From Rhizopus sp. PT2906 (lineage: Eukaryota > Mucoromycota > Mucoromycetes > Mucorales > Rhizopodaceae): a stretch of DNA of 64,000 nucleotides. How positions within the stretch are numbered: position 1 is the stretch's first letter; each line of letters begins with the position of its first letter. Positions 1 to 10,641 of the stretch are shown one piece after another. A program made the translations under genes and the position numbers. The stretch lies in contig JAMYHX010000019.1 in NCBI GenBank assembly GCA_025529335.1, positions 62,001 through 126,000 on the forward strand, given 5' to 3'. The notes under the pieces were generated by a model. The model saw only the letters and a program-made list of their open reading frames with translations. It did no database searches and was not told the origin of the DNA.

Positions 1-774
1 ATAGGTGTTGATAGCTCAATACATCGTGTACTGTTTGAATCCAATTTTTGAAAAAGCGGTTTTTTAGGCGAGTCCATCTTTTTTTGTTCAACAAAAGAAG
101 TGGATGTATTTGGAGGTGAAGGATATGGCCATGGATAAGGTCCCTGTGGAGCTAATACAGCGGGAGGCGGGGGAGGAAGTAAAGGGGGATAATGATAATA
201 ATGTTCCTGAACGGGTAATGGCGGTGGCAGAAGTGGCCGTTGTTCGTAAGGAGGTAAATGATTAAATGGCTGCTGAAATTCGATTTTAGGTGACCTTGGT
301 GGTACATTCACCATCATATTGTCGTCAGGCACGGAAGGTTTCTTTTCTTGAAATCCTTTCTTTCTGTTACGATTATGTGTATGTGTATGCTGCATCATGT
401 TATCAATACGACTAAATGTACGATCACAATTAGGTACAATACACTTATAGGGTTTCTATTCATCATAATTTAGTTATTTTCTCCTCTTTATATATATATA
501 TATATATATATTTATATCATACCTCTCCAGTATGCTTCCTAGCATGTCTTGCTAAATGTTCACTTCTAGAGAAAACCATATTGCAATCACCATATCCAGT
601 ACATCTGAATATCTTGGGTTCATTACGTCGTGTTCTTGTCGCCGCTGTCGCCGTAGTAGTAGTAGCAGTAGTAGTCGCCGTCGTCGTTGTAGTAGTAGTA
701 GTAGTAGTAGTAGTGGAAGTAGTGGTAGTAGTTGCTGCTGTTGTTGTTGTTGCTGTCCTTTTCTTTGGTGACAT
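1..774 (-). CDS. C2H2 zinc-finger transcription factor, C-terminus cut by window edge
   Basis: Probable sequence-specific DNA-binding regulator. Exon 1 runs 774-523 and encodes a Thr/Ala-rich leader, then a finger with the core CTGYGDCNMVFSRSEHLARH. A short intron (522-456, containing a TA repeat) joins in frame through the HTGE-KPYKC linker to exon 2 (455 to beyond base 1). Exon 2 carries a second finger (C-IVPN-C...H-THT-H) followed by a Pro/Tyr-rich tail. The two adjacent fingers joined by a TGEKPY linker resemble fungal Krueppel-type regulators, but the target is unknown. A CT-rich tract lies just upstream of the start, as in many fungal promoters. The gene is incomplete at the window edge. 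The family call is firm; the specific orthologue is not. Confidence 0.85.
489..511. repeat. TA dinucleotide microsatellite in zinc-finger gene intron
   Basis: About 11 TA units inside the inferred intron between the two zinc-finger exons. Confidence 0.9.
652..735. repeat. Trinucleotide repeat (GTA/GTT/GTC type) coding poly-Thr
   Basis: Imperfect run of GTA, GTC, GTT and GCT triplets. On the minus strand it encodes a long threonine tract broken by alanines near the N-terminus of the zinc-finger protein. Trinucleotide phase is kept throughout, as expected for a coding microsatellite. Confidence 0.9.
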
Positions 775-1011
775 ATCCTCTCTCTCTCGCTCGCTCTCGC
801 TCTCTCCTCTCTTCTATTATATTTTCCCCTCTCTTTTGTTTCAGGAAAAAAAAGAAACTATAAATAAATATAGAAAAAGAAAGAAAGTAAAAGAAAATGA
901 TGAGCTTTAAAAAATAACAGGAAAATATTTTTTATAGGCCCGTCATGCAATGAGTCCAGGGCAAAAAATTTTTTATTATTTTAAGCTTCAGTCAAGTCTT
1001 GTCTTTTTTGA

Positions 1012-4000
1012 TCAATGATTTATAAAATGAACAGCACCCGAATATCTTTTTATTTTTATTTTTTTTGCTTATTAGAAACTTGTTTACTTTTGTTTTTGTT
1101 TTGTTTACCTTGCGTTTTGACCATATCTTTGTGAGGTGATACAGGTCGCTTTATTACCTGCTATACCAATCTGAGAACCAAACCGTGCCTAATATTTTAA
1201 TTTTTATTATATTACTTCAGGCACACAACAAAAAAGCCAGCCGAGAACTCCTTTTTTTTTTGTGTGTATGTGTGTGTATATATATTTACCAGTCCTTTAT
1301 TGTTCCTTATGCATTCTAATTGATCATTCAAGAGTTGCCATTTATAAACCCTTCCTTTTTCTTTTTTATATATAATCAATTTAAGCTTGTTTTTTTTTTC
1401 AATTGTTTATATATTACCTTTTTCAGACATTGGTTCACCCACCCATAATTCTTGATTGACTATAGATAAAGATTGCCCTAAATGACCTGCATCTGTTCTT
1501 CCCTTAAACGTCTTTATCAATCCATATTCCATATCAACTGCTTGATTTGATGATGATAATTTGTCTAGATCATATATTCTCACTGTACCTGCTTGCCAAT
1601 ATCTTTGAAATCCAATCATGGTTTCCTATTCAATTTTTCAATATATTACTCAATGCATCTCCACTATTAAAATATACTTCAGAAGGACTGGATATCACTA
1701 GAATATCTCTGTTATCAGTCACCATCGCTCTACACAACAAAAACAGGTTGAGGTTAGTACGACGCTAAACTTTAAAAGCGAGATCACAAGTTTTGTGCGG
1801 AAACGTGCGATTCCGACTTTCAAGCGTATTACCTTCCAAATTGCTGAAACTCCCTTACACCAACCATCGTCCATTTCAGTTGATTGGCTCTATCAAATGC
1901 ATATATCTTGCCTACTCTTTGTTTGCTGCCTTGACTATATCCTGGTGCAGAAATTATCAACATATCTTTTACAAGTAGAATCGTTTCCCCAAAATGGTCG
2001 TAAGAGGCTGGATCCATATTGGGATTCTCGATGATGATGTCAGGTTGTACAAGAACTGAAGCATAATCACGTCGGCTTTTAAAAAAGTACACAATCCCTG
2101 ACTAAAAAAAAATAACTTGTATTAGTGGCTTTTGTTGTATGTAGGATGCATATAGACTTGTCTTTTCTTTTTCTTTTTCTTTACCTGAATATAATTATTA
2201 GAAGGACAGAGGGGGCATCCGATTACTAAATCAAGATGTCCATCTTGGTCTATGTCGATAGCAGCCAATACGGTGCCTTGAAACGGAAGTTCAATCTGAA
2301 CGCTGGGTTCTTCGGAGAGACCAATCCCTTGTTGTCCAAAATAGATGAACACCTGCCCTCCATTCTCCGTGGGGCAGGCAACGGCTAAATCATCAACGCC
2401 ATCCTGATTGAAATCAACCGTGACCATAGCCCACCCAAAAGTTCCTTCTTTACCAGCCAGAACGATATCAGTTAGTTTAGTCAGATCATGCTGAGTACCA
2501 GAAAGCGATCTCTGGACAGTACTGTTGACAATAAAGACGGCTCCCGCCTTGTCATGATAGGGGGCTGAAATCGCCGTGTCAAGCTGTCCAGTGGCACCAA
2601 AGTCCCCAAGCACAGTCTGATGACCTACCCCAGACGGCCAGGACGGAATAGTTAAAGTGACTAAATCCTCCAGTGATGTGCAGCGAGAGGGAAATTGACG
2701 GACGAAGGGCGCTTGGAGCATGGCCTGATGCATGCTTTGTGTTACAATGATGGGAGTACCATACTGACTTTCCTCTTGACGATCACTATTTTTCATTGCT
2801 GCTGTTAGCGTCAGGACACCTGTGGCTGGGTCATATTCTGTTTCTATCCTGCTATTGTCTTTAAGTTGCTTTATCGTGTTATGCAAACATCGTGGCTGGG
2901 GTGTGCTGCCTTGGTCTCCCAGTGTGTTGAAATAACTAGCGCAGAGAACGTCTGGTTGACCATGCGCTATACCATGTTCAAAGCCATCGATCATTTGCGA
3001 ATAGCATTCAGATACGCTTTTTGACATGTCATGTATACCTGAATCACTCACAAGCATTAATATATTGAATCAAGCGTATTCTTGAGCCCATACCTCCTCT
3101 ATAGTAATCGTACAATTCTTCTATTAAAAACGGACTCTTTGCGCCATAGACACCAAACATCCATTGTCCAAATTCGGCATTTATTTGTGCAGCTGCATAA
3201 GCAGCTGTCATACAATATTGTATGTGTTTTTCTGAGGGTATCTTTACAGAGGAATCTATGTATAATCTTTTATATATCTCAACCAAATCCCTCGTGGGAA
3301 CCTTCCACGTCTCATTTAAATAAGACAGCCGGCTCGAGTGCCGTAATGTGAACTCTCCACCTGTGTCGGCAGCCATATGTGCCTCTTCAAAATTTCCATG
3401 AAAATCTGAATTCGCCAGGGCTACGATGAAGTAATCTGACAGCCCGCCTAGACTATGCCATTTGACATCTGCCATACCATGAGACATGGTAGATAGGATG
3501 AATGATATCAGCCCCTTATCATTAAATCAGTCTACAGTTCATATCTCTAAAAAAAAAAAGCAATCATGACACATACCTTCACATGAGGGTTATTATGGAA
3601 TTCGGATTTAGGGTATACTTCTCGAACATAATTCACTGCTGTCTTTATAAACGTTGGCCAATGCGCTTATTATAAAAGTATCATGAGTTTCTTGCATATT
3701 TTTTTTTCTTATTGTGTGCCTTACCGTCTTCTGACTGTTGATTATAACCAAGACAGTTGTATCCCCTTTAAAGAATTATTAATGTTTACTCAATGTTTTT
3801 TTATTGTTATTGCTTATTACCAGTCAGGAAAAAAAGAACCTGCCTGTGAATATCCAGGGGAATCAAGGGCTGTCTGTTTATATGTTTGATATAACTCATT
3901 TTCAGGCTTAAATCGATTTAAGGCTTGATAAGTCACTTCGTTATGGACAGCACTAATAAAAAAGAGTATATGGATATAAGGGACCAATGAAATCACTTTT

Positions 4001-4014
4001 CTTATTAATACCAT
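1012..4014 (-). CDS. Phosphatidylinositol-glycan-specific phospholipase D-like protein
   Basis: Predicted secreted hydrolase of GPI anchors. The N-terminus (from 4014) is a hydrophobic signal peptide, followed by a PLC-like zinc domain with conserved pieces FFPDWGYNCLG, DAHWPTFIKTAVNYVRE, SHGMADVKWHSLG and DFHGNFEEAHMAADTGGEF. The C-terminal half has FG-GAP/beta-propeller repeats, for example LGDFGATGQLDTAISAPY and IDIDQDGHLDLVIGCP. I joined about ten exons by GT..AG splicing in frame. Clear junctions include 3094/3038, 2185/2101, 1833/1729, 1678/1625 and 1418. The last exon ends in RYSGAVHFINH and a stop at 1012, matching the position of the vertebrate GPLD1 C-terminus. Exon borders near 3500-3800 are the least certain. 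The domain order is the same as in animal GPI-PLD. Biochemical activity is inferred. Confidence 0.85.
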
Positions 4015-5940
4015 ATTACATTCCGCAAGAATCTACTAAGGTCCAAGATTGCAGCAACATGAAAAGAAACCAGCAAGAAATGGCCATGTTCGAAATGAGT
4101 AAAAGTTTGGCAAAGAAAGGGAGGGAAGAAAGAAAAAATATAATTTTACCAAGAGCTTTAATTTTATTCGATAAGCATTGACTAAATAAAGTTAAAGCAT
4201 CTGGTCAGATTACCGCAGGATTCTCCTAGTCATTTCTAGTAATCATAAATTCAATGCGACTATAGTCACAAACTCAAGTGACATCGATGTATGTGTGTGT
4301 GTGTGTGTAATGCATTAGAAAGTATGATGAACAGGTTGTTCAATTCATTCATTGACTGTAGTATTGAGAACTAATTTGCATCCCTTCATTAAAAACAAAC
4401 AGTTTAGAGTTTTGGTCCATTTATGTCATGAATTGCGCCTAAAAAGTCACTCCTTTGTTTGATTCTATCATTTACCATGTCTTACAAAGGAGCCAAATAG
4501 GAATCCAACGACCATAATCTTGGATGTGTCTGCACATGACTTGCTTGTACACCACTCAAATGAGTAAGAAACACTGAGAGAGAAAGGACTTTATATGCGT
4601 CCAAGGTGTACACAGGATTAAATTGCTATTGTGTGTAAGGTACGTACAAATGCAAAAACTTATATTAATAAGCGTTACCTTATCATTGTTGCATGAATTA
4701 ATTTACCAACTGCCTGGATACTTCCCAAGTTACATAATGTATCTTTTTGATCTTTTCCACTTAGCAAGACCTTGTACTTCTCTACCATGCTCAGATGGTT
4801 CATTACTGATATATGCATCGCTTGTCAGGTTAATAGAACATGAGGCAGATCAAAGTATCCTAAACAAGGTTTTTTGTCATGTTTCATCTTTTACTACAGT
4901 CATTGAGTGATCATGAACAGCAGTTTAGATTCTTTAATCATACTCCAAGATGACTTTTAATATTCGTCAGAGAAAAATACATTAGTTATTTGACGCTACT
5001 TAAAAGTATAAAGATCCTTTCTATATTATGTAGGTCGTCTTTACAGTATGCAAAAGTACTTAATCGCTTTGCGTCCAGGATGCCCTCAAATCTCGGTTTA
5101 AAAATCTCGGCTTATTCCTGACATAGGCACAATAGCCTCTTTCATATAACGTCTGCTTTTTTTTTTTCCTACATCCACTCTCTCACGAGGCATAATAAGA
5201 TGATGCTACATGTGCGAGCTCAAGGTTTCATAGTATCCACAAAACAATTCATGATTTCTGTCATATTCACTGACAACATAATTATGTTTCGTAGCTATAA
5301 AAGTATTAAAAAATATATACGCAGCAAAGCTCGTTGAGTGATGTAAAAAGGGGGGGCAAGAAGAAGGTTAAGATTGCTAGGTAGCTCCTTGTTGATCAGG
5401 CATTGTGCAGCAAAGATTTTTTGTTTTTATATTCATTTTTAGGAGCTGGTTTTAATTTATGCAAAAAAAAAGAGTGCATGTATCGCATAGTTTTAGTCCC
5501 CATTGTTACGGTTGATATGCAACACAACTAAACACACGGATGTATTGTGTTCCTGACATTGAACAACCGGTTACGATGATTGTTTGGTTTATCAGACTTT
5601 AGAATTGCTGTAATCCCTTACCGAGCATAGACTGGAGTGTTCCTGAATCCCCGGTTTGCATATGACTTTGCAGTAATTAGTGATCTGAGCATTGGGCGCA
5701 TGTGTGGAATGCAATTTTGTTTATTTACGGAAACACCGATATGGCTCATCACTTTACTACCGCGTGTGCATCATTTGTAAATAAATAAAAAAGAGGAACT
5801 CAATGCCTCCTTTATAGCAGGTCTTGAAATGACCAAAGTGATAAAGTAATAGATCCACTCTCCCTCCTTTTTTCTTAAAATTTGTTATAAATTGTCGTCG
5901 TTTCTTCCATCTTCTTTCTTTCCCTCTTTAGAATCTATTC
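4015..5940. other. Intergenic region, no supported gene
   Basis: About 1.9 kb between divergent genes (GPI-PLD and GH47). It holds a GT dinucleotide run at 4292-4308 and scattered short ORFs without recognisable domains or splice partners. The pyrimidine-rich stretch at 5860-5935 probably belongs to the GH47 promoter/5'UTR. I see nothing else. Confidence 0.6.
4292..4308. repeat. GT dinucleotide microsatellite
   Basis: Short uninterrupted GT run in an intergenic region. Confidence 0.9.
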
Positions 5941-7978
5941 ATGTTACTTTACTCATCTTTTCTTATTTCATTTGCAGTCTTGTTGACAGCAACAAACGTA
6001 TCTGCTGCCAGTTTAAGAAAAGACCTGTCGTCTGTCTGTGTTGCTTCCGATCCAAGAGCACAAAGAGTGAAAGAATCTTTTATATATGCTTTCAATGGTT
6101 ACAAAAAGTGTTCTTGGGGTCATGATGAGACCTTGCCGGTAACCTGTCAGTCCTCTGATTCAAGGTAAACTAGAAAAAAAAAAAGAAAGATAATAAATCA
6201 AACAAGATTAACTCACTTTATACAGAAATGGCTGGGGAGGTATAGCTAAATTTAACTAAAAGTGGTCAATTATATGGATTACTGACTTGTTGTTATAGCT
6301 ACTCTCATTGATGGTTTGGATACTATGCTCATCATGGGCTTGGAACATCAGTACGAGGAGAGCTTGGATTTTTTAAGGACGGTGGACTTTACGGTATCTA
6401 ATACGCCTTCTAAGGGATTCGAGACCAACATTCGGTATCTTGGAGGCTTGCTAGCAGCAAATGACCTGAGACCCAATCCTTTGCTTGTAGAAAAGGCTGT
6501 CCAACTCGCGGATGCTGCATTGGTTCCCCTATTTGTTGAAACCAAGAAAGGTACTAAAGTGAAGGTGCCCTATACTAACATGAACCTAGAGACGTAAGTT
6601 TAATATGCATTCCTTCTTTTCCTTTTCTGGTAACTAATCTATCCTCTGTGGGCTTTAGTGGCGAGCCTATTCCTGATAAAGAGATCAATCTTGCTGAATT
6701 TGGAACATATACCATGGAGTTCACTCGATTGTCTCAAGTTACTGGAGATCCAAAGTATGAAAAGCTTGCTATGGATCTTGTACGCGCTGCTATTGAACAG
6801 CCTACAAAGATCCCTGGTTTATTTCCAAACACATGGAGCGTCGATCCTTTTGAACCTGTCCAGTCTAGTAAAATTTACTTTTATTATTATTGTTAGCATA
6901 TATATTTATTTATATTTGTTAATAGGTCTTATTAACGTTGCCGGCGGTGGTGATAGTTTCTATGAGTATTTGATAAAGAACTACCTCTTGCAAGAAGAAA
7001 AAGACGAGAGCTTATTTGAAACATGGCAAGACTCTGTTGAAAGTATGGAAGAGTATATGCTTTCATCAACAGCTGAGGATCCCTCTATTCAGTTTGTATC
7101 CATGATCAGTAACAGCTCTGTTTATTATGTCTCACAAGAACTGGTAACAATCATCACTTATCTTTTAACTGTCCTTATCTCATGTCTTTTAATGTAGATC
7201 TGCTTTTGGCCAGGCAACATCCTATTAGGTGCAAGCCAACTAGAGAATCATTACAAGAAGAGGAAATATAGAAAATTCGCAGACATCTTTTTAAAGTCGT
7301 GTGTTGAAACATGGTTAAAGACCAAAACAGGCATTTCCCCTGAAAGTTGGAGATGGACACCCAAGGATAAAAGTTTGGAGACAAAGCTCAATACATTGTT
7401 TGATAATACGTTAAAGAGTGCACACCCTGATGTATCTCAAAAGTCTAAGTATGACTCTCAGAGGCCATTCACTATTGATAACGCTATGTATGATTTACGT
7501 CCAGGTAATTGTTATTCATCAAGTTTATATTAAAGGGAATGACTAAATATGCTTGTAACAGAAACAATTGAAAGTATCTTTTATTACTATCGTCTCACGG
7601 GAAATGAATATTTCCAGGTATATAAATAATATACATGTTTACAAAGAGACAACAAAACTAATGGCTCTATTTGTATACAGGACCTTGCATGGAAACTATA
7701 CTTGGCTATTGAAAAATATACCAAGACAAAGTATGGATATACAGCTATTCATAATGTAGATGAGGCACCTTCTCCATTAGAGGATTTCCAAGAAAGGTAA
7801 GTTATCCCATCCCACTGAGAGTTTTATCTCATCTTTCTATAGCTTTCTGTTTGCTGAGACCTTGAAGTATCTTTATCTTATTTTTACCAGCAAAGATTGC
7901 ATCTCTTTGGATGAATATGTGTTCAATACCGAAGCTCATCCTTTCAAGTTACCTCAACCCATTTCATATCAACATTAA
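5941..7978 (+). CDS. Class I alpha-1,2-mannosidase (glycoside hydrolase family 47)
   Basis: Trims alpha-1,2-mannose from N-glycans, in ER/Golgi or secreted form. The signal peptide starts MLLYSSFLISFAVLL. Then come the GH47 landmarks: YNGYKKCSWGHDE-like, NGWGG, ATLIDGLDTMLIMGL, NIRYLGGLL, VAGGGDSFYEYLIK, FLFAETLKYLYLIF and the Ca-binding NTEAHPF near the end. Nine exons splice in frame: 5941-6164, 6226-6239, 6299-6593, 6659-6867, 6926-7143, 7198-7504, 7562-7617, 7681-7796, 7843-7978. Exon 2 is only 14 nt and encodes the NGWGG turn. Where many family members have HLVCFxGG, this protein reads ELICFWPGN, a modest departure. Stop codon is TAA at 7976-7978. Converges on mS38 144 bp away. Family call is firm; subcellular site is not resolved. 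Confidence 0.93.
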
Positions 7979-8122
7979 AACTAATTATAAAGAAAAGATC
8001 GAGAGTGTAGGAATCCCTTTTTCTTTAATAATAAAATATATTACAATTCTGGTCTATGCTGTTTTTCTTTTTTCTTTCTTTCTTTCTTTACATAGTTGCC
8101 ATTCTCTTCTTTTTATCTATGC

Positions 8123-8552
8123 TTATTTACCAAGTCTCTTTCTCAAGGCACGAGTTCTCTTTCTTAATTTTTTATGTTTGTGCTTGTTCATCTTCAAACG
8201 ACGTTTTCTAAGTACACTTGTCAACTCTAGTTGTTCTTCAACGCCGGTAAGGGGTGTAGTGATAGGTTGAGGAGCTGGTGGCGCAGAAAATGGGCGAAGA
8301 CGAGAAACATAGTCCGAAATACTAGCAGCAGCTTTAGTCTCCTTGACGTCTAATGAATGCACAATTAGTTTGTGAAGCATATTTGCTCAAACACAGCTCA
8401 TGCTTACTGTGACCCAATAGTTGAATGCTTTGTGCGCTGTGGATTGTAGGAAGAGTAGAAACAGCGCGTTGTGTATTTCCAGCCCATGTGGGAATGATTG
8501 CTCTACGAACAATATGTAAAAATGAATGACCAGAGAGCACTCTTGACAGCAT
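8123..8552 (-). CDS. MRPS38: Mitochondrial small-subunit ribosomal protein mS38 (COX24/AURKAIP1 family)
   Basis: Small basic mitoribosomal protein. Exon 1 (8552-8408) encodes a mitochondrial-type presequence beginning MLSRVLSGHSFLHIVRRA. A GTAAGC..TTAG intron (8407-8350) joins in frame to exon 2 (8349-8123). The C-terminal signature is SVLRKRRLKMNKHKHKKLRK followed by RTRALRKRLGK, the hallmark of the mS38/Cox24 C-terminal domain. I chose the start at 8552 because the upstream in-frame extension is promoter-like GC-rich sequence and the presequence begins exactly there. It is divergently arranged with cytosolic uS13, 257 bp between start codons. In yeast the family is linked to mitoribosome assembly and COX translation; that role is assumed here. 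Confidence 0.88.
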
Positions 8553-8809
8553 AGTGTAAGGAAAGAGGGAAAAAGATACAATGGCCCTTGGAAGTTTTGA
8601 TTCACATAAGCCACCCCTGGCGGGTGCGTCCTGGGGGGTGCAATAAATGTGCTTCACTACAGGCGGACCATGTTCGGTCCGGAAATGGCAGAAGCTCCTG
8701 CCTTTTTTTATATGCCATGGTAACAAGAGTGTGTGGGGGGAGAATAAGGTCAAAGAAGCTTCACGCAACCGGCATAGTTCCTTCCTTTTCGTTGCAATCT
8801 TGATAGACC
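8553..8809. promoter_or_regulatory. Shared divergent promoter of mS38 and RPS18
   Basis: 257 bp separate the two start codons. This stretch is visibly more GC-rich than its surroundings and contains a small inverted repeat (CGGACC..GGTCCG, about 8662-8679). Because each gene's start lies at one end, both core promoters must lie here. No TATA box is obvious, as is common for ribosomal protein genes. Confidence 0.6.
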
Positions 8810-9408
8810 ATGGTACGATAGAATATAGAGAAGATGGATGATAGATTATGGATGGATGAACTAACGACGTTTATTATTGTTTAGTCTCTTGTCGTCCCCG
8901 AGAAAAATCACGTATGTTATTGTGTACTTTAGAAATGTCAATAGAAAAAACTAAATCTTTGTCTAATTAACAGTTCCAACACATTCTCCGTCTTTTGAAC
9001 ACCAACGTTGACGGTCGTGTCAAGATTCAAATTGCTTTGACTTCCATCAAGGGTGTTGGTCGTCGTTTCGCCAACATTGCCTGTAAGAAGGCCGATGTTG
9101 ATCTTACCAAGAGAGCTGGTGAACTTTCTAGCGAAGAATTAGAACGTATCGTCACTGTTCTCCAAAACCCCACTCAATACAAGATCCCCACTTGGTTCCT
9201 TAACAGACAAAAGGATATTGTTGACGGCAAGTCTACTCAAGTCATCTCCAACGTTCTTGACACCAAGTACCGTGAAGATCTTGAACGCTTAAAGAAGATC
9301 CGTGCTCACCGTGGTCTTCGTCACTTCTGGGGTGTTCGTGTCCGTGGTCAACACACCAAGACTACCGGTCGTCGTGGACGTACCGTTGGTGTCTCCAAGA
9401 AGAAATAG
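8810..9408 (+). CDS. RPS18: 40S ribosomal protein S18 (uS13)
   Basis: Cytosolic small-subunit head protein. The ATG (8810-8812) stands alone as the coding part of exon 1 and is followed at once by an intron (8813-8884). Exon 2 (8885-8911) encodes SLVVPEKNH. Intron 2 is 8912-8973. Exon 3 (8974 onward) starts FQHILRLLNTNVDGRVK and runs through ALTSIKGVGRRFANI, KKADVDLTKRAGELS, YKIPTWFLNRQKDI, RAHRGLRHFWGVRVRGQ and HTKTTGRRGRTVGVSKKK, a full uS13. Codon use is strongly C-ending, as in highly expressed fungal genes. GTAAGT overlaps the TAG stop, so a 3' intron that regenerates a TAA stop is possible (see the separate entry). Divergent from the mitoribosomal gene mS38. Confidence 0.97.
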
Positions 9409-9469
9409 TAAGTGGATATAGAGAAAAAAAAAGGGGGAAAAGACTAAAAGTTGCTAATTGTGTTTATAG
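9408..9469 (+). other. Putative intron splitting the RPS18 stop codon
   Basis: GTAAGTGG begins at the last base of the TAG stop codon. TTGCTAATTG supplies a good branch site and TTTATAG ends at 9469. Splicing would convert TA|G into TA|A, leaving the protein unchanged. Whether it is used cannot be told from DNA. Confidence 0.45.
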
Positions 9470-9537
9470 AACATCTTTTGTGTCTTTTTGGCATCCATTT
9501 GAATGTTGCATTTTAAATGAAAATAAAAAGGACTGTT

Positions 9538-10419
9538 TTAATTCAATTGATTATTGGCAAAGGTCCAATATGCCTCTTGTTTTGACACATCCAAGGAATC
9601 CTTTGAACTTGTTTCAGGCTTTCTCTTACGGTAATATGTGCCTGATTGGATATTATCAGCTGTTGCATAAAACACATAATCATCTGTAGCTTCTTGTTCA
9701 CTAGTTGCAAAACTCATCCAAGGTAGAACGTATTTCATAACCAATCTCAACATGAAGCCAGAGTGACGATTTAGCTCTGTCGAAGGCACAAAACCTGGAC
9801 AGAAAGCAATCACAGGGACCTCTGGATATTTGCGAGACAGACAATATGTATTCCACAGTGTGGCCAATTTGGATATGCGGTAATATCTCATAGAGTCCCA
9901 ATTGTTGGCAGTTGTTCCTTGTAGATCCTCTATCTGCACATCTTGTGGTATACGTGATTGTTCTGTTCTACTGCCTCCAACTACGGTTGGATCGTGGAGC
10001 GCGGATGTGACGAATATGATCTTTTTGGCTGGATTATTGCTTTTCTCTATAAACGGCAGCAATAGCTGGTTCAAATAGAGTGGTGCAATAGCATTCATAA
10101 ACACTGTTTTTTCTACATCACCTACTCTCTCGAACTGAGATGTTAATCCACCTGCGTTGTGTATGATCACATCAAGACATTTCAAATTGAATGATGCTAA
10201 TCTCTCCACTGCAGCTTTTATCGTCTCTAATTCAGTCAAGTCCAAGACAAGTTCAAGTAAATTTTGGTTATGAGCAGCATCTCTAACGATCCATTTTCTA
10301 GCATCACCCAAGGTCAACTGTGAACGACCGGTGATGACAACAGTATGACCTTGTTCAATGAGTTTTTTAGCGGCTAGTCTTCCTAAACCACTTGTGCCTC
10401 CAGTAATCAAGATAAACAT
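9538..10419 (-). CDS. Short-chain dehydrogenase/reductase (retinol dehydrogenase/WWOX-like)
   Basis: NAD(P)-dependent oxidoreductase of the classical SDR fold. Visible are the cofactor motif TGGTSGLG at the very N-terminus, VVITGRS after beta-2, the IIHNAGG segment, and the catalytic Tyr-Lys pair in YYRISK. AFCPGFVPSTEL follows the active site. I start at the ATG at 10419 (MFILITGGTSGLG), which puts beta-1 at the N-terminus. An in-frame ATG at 10497 would add 26 mostly hydrophobic residues, partly encoded by a poly-T run, so it could be a membrane anchor or simply 5'UTR. Substrate is unknown. Lies tail-to-tail with RPS18 (129 bp between stops) and downstream of the SAH hydrolase gene on the same strand. 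Confidence 0.85.
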   Translation of the reverse strand: MFILITGGTSGLGRLAAKKLIEQGHTVVITGRSQLTLGDARKWIVRDAAHNQNLLELVLDLTELETIKAAVERLASFNLKCLDVIIHNAGGLTSQFERVGDVEKTVFMNAIAPLYLNQLLLPFIEKSNNPAKKIIFVTSALHDPTVVGGSRTEQSRIPQDVQIEDLQGTTANNWDSMRYYRISKLATLWNTYCLSRKYPEVPVIAFCPGFVPSTELNRHSGFMLRLVMKYVLPWMSFATSEQEATDDYVFYATADNIQSGTYYRKRKPETSSKDSLDVSKQEAYWTFANNQLN

Positions 10420-10641
10420 TAAAAAAAAAAGCAACACAAACTCTTGATTTACGCCCACATATAAAACCAAAAATGCTATTGCAGCAAAAGTACACATCGT
10501 TTAATCAGTTTGATACATTTTAATAAATATCAAAAACTGTTTTTATTGTTTCTTTAATTTACAACATAAATGATTTGTAGAAGGGGAGGAAGAATGACTA
10601 GTGATGCGTGGGAAAAAAAGGGATTGAATAACCCTAGCTTT

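Noticed and set aside
4623..4910. 95-codon plus-strand ORF in the first intergenic region
   Set aside because: No domain, no splice partner, and the composition is that of the AT-rich surroundings.
8255..8803. Longer readings upstream of mS38 and on the opposite strand in the promoter region
   Set aside because: They translate GC-rich promoter DNA; the mitochondrial presequence starts precisely at 8552 and the RPS18 start explains the rest.
8813..8973. snoRNA within RPS18 introns
   Set aside because: Introns are 72 and 62 nt, and no C/D or H/ACA box pair could be found.
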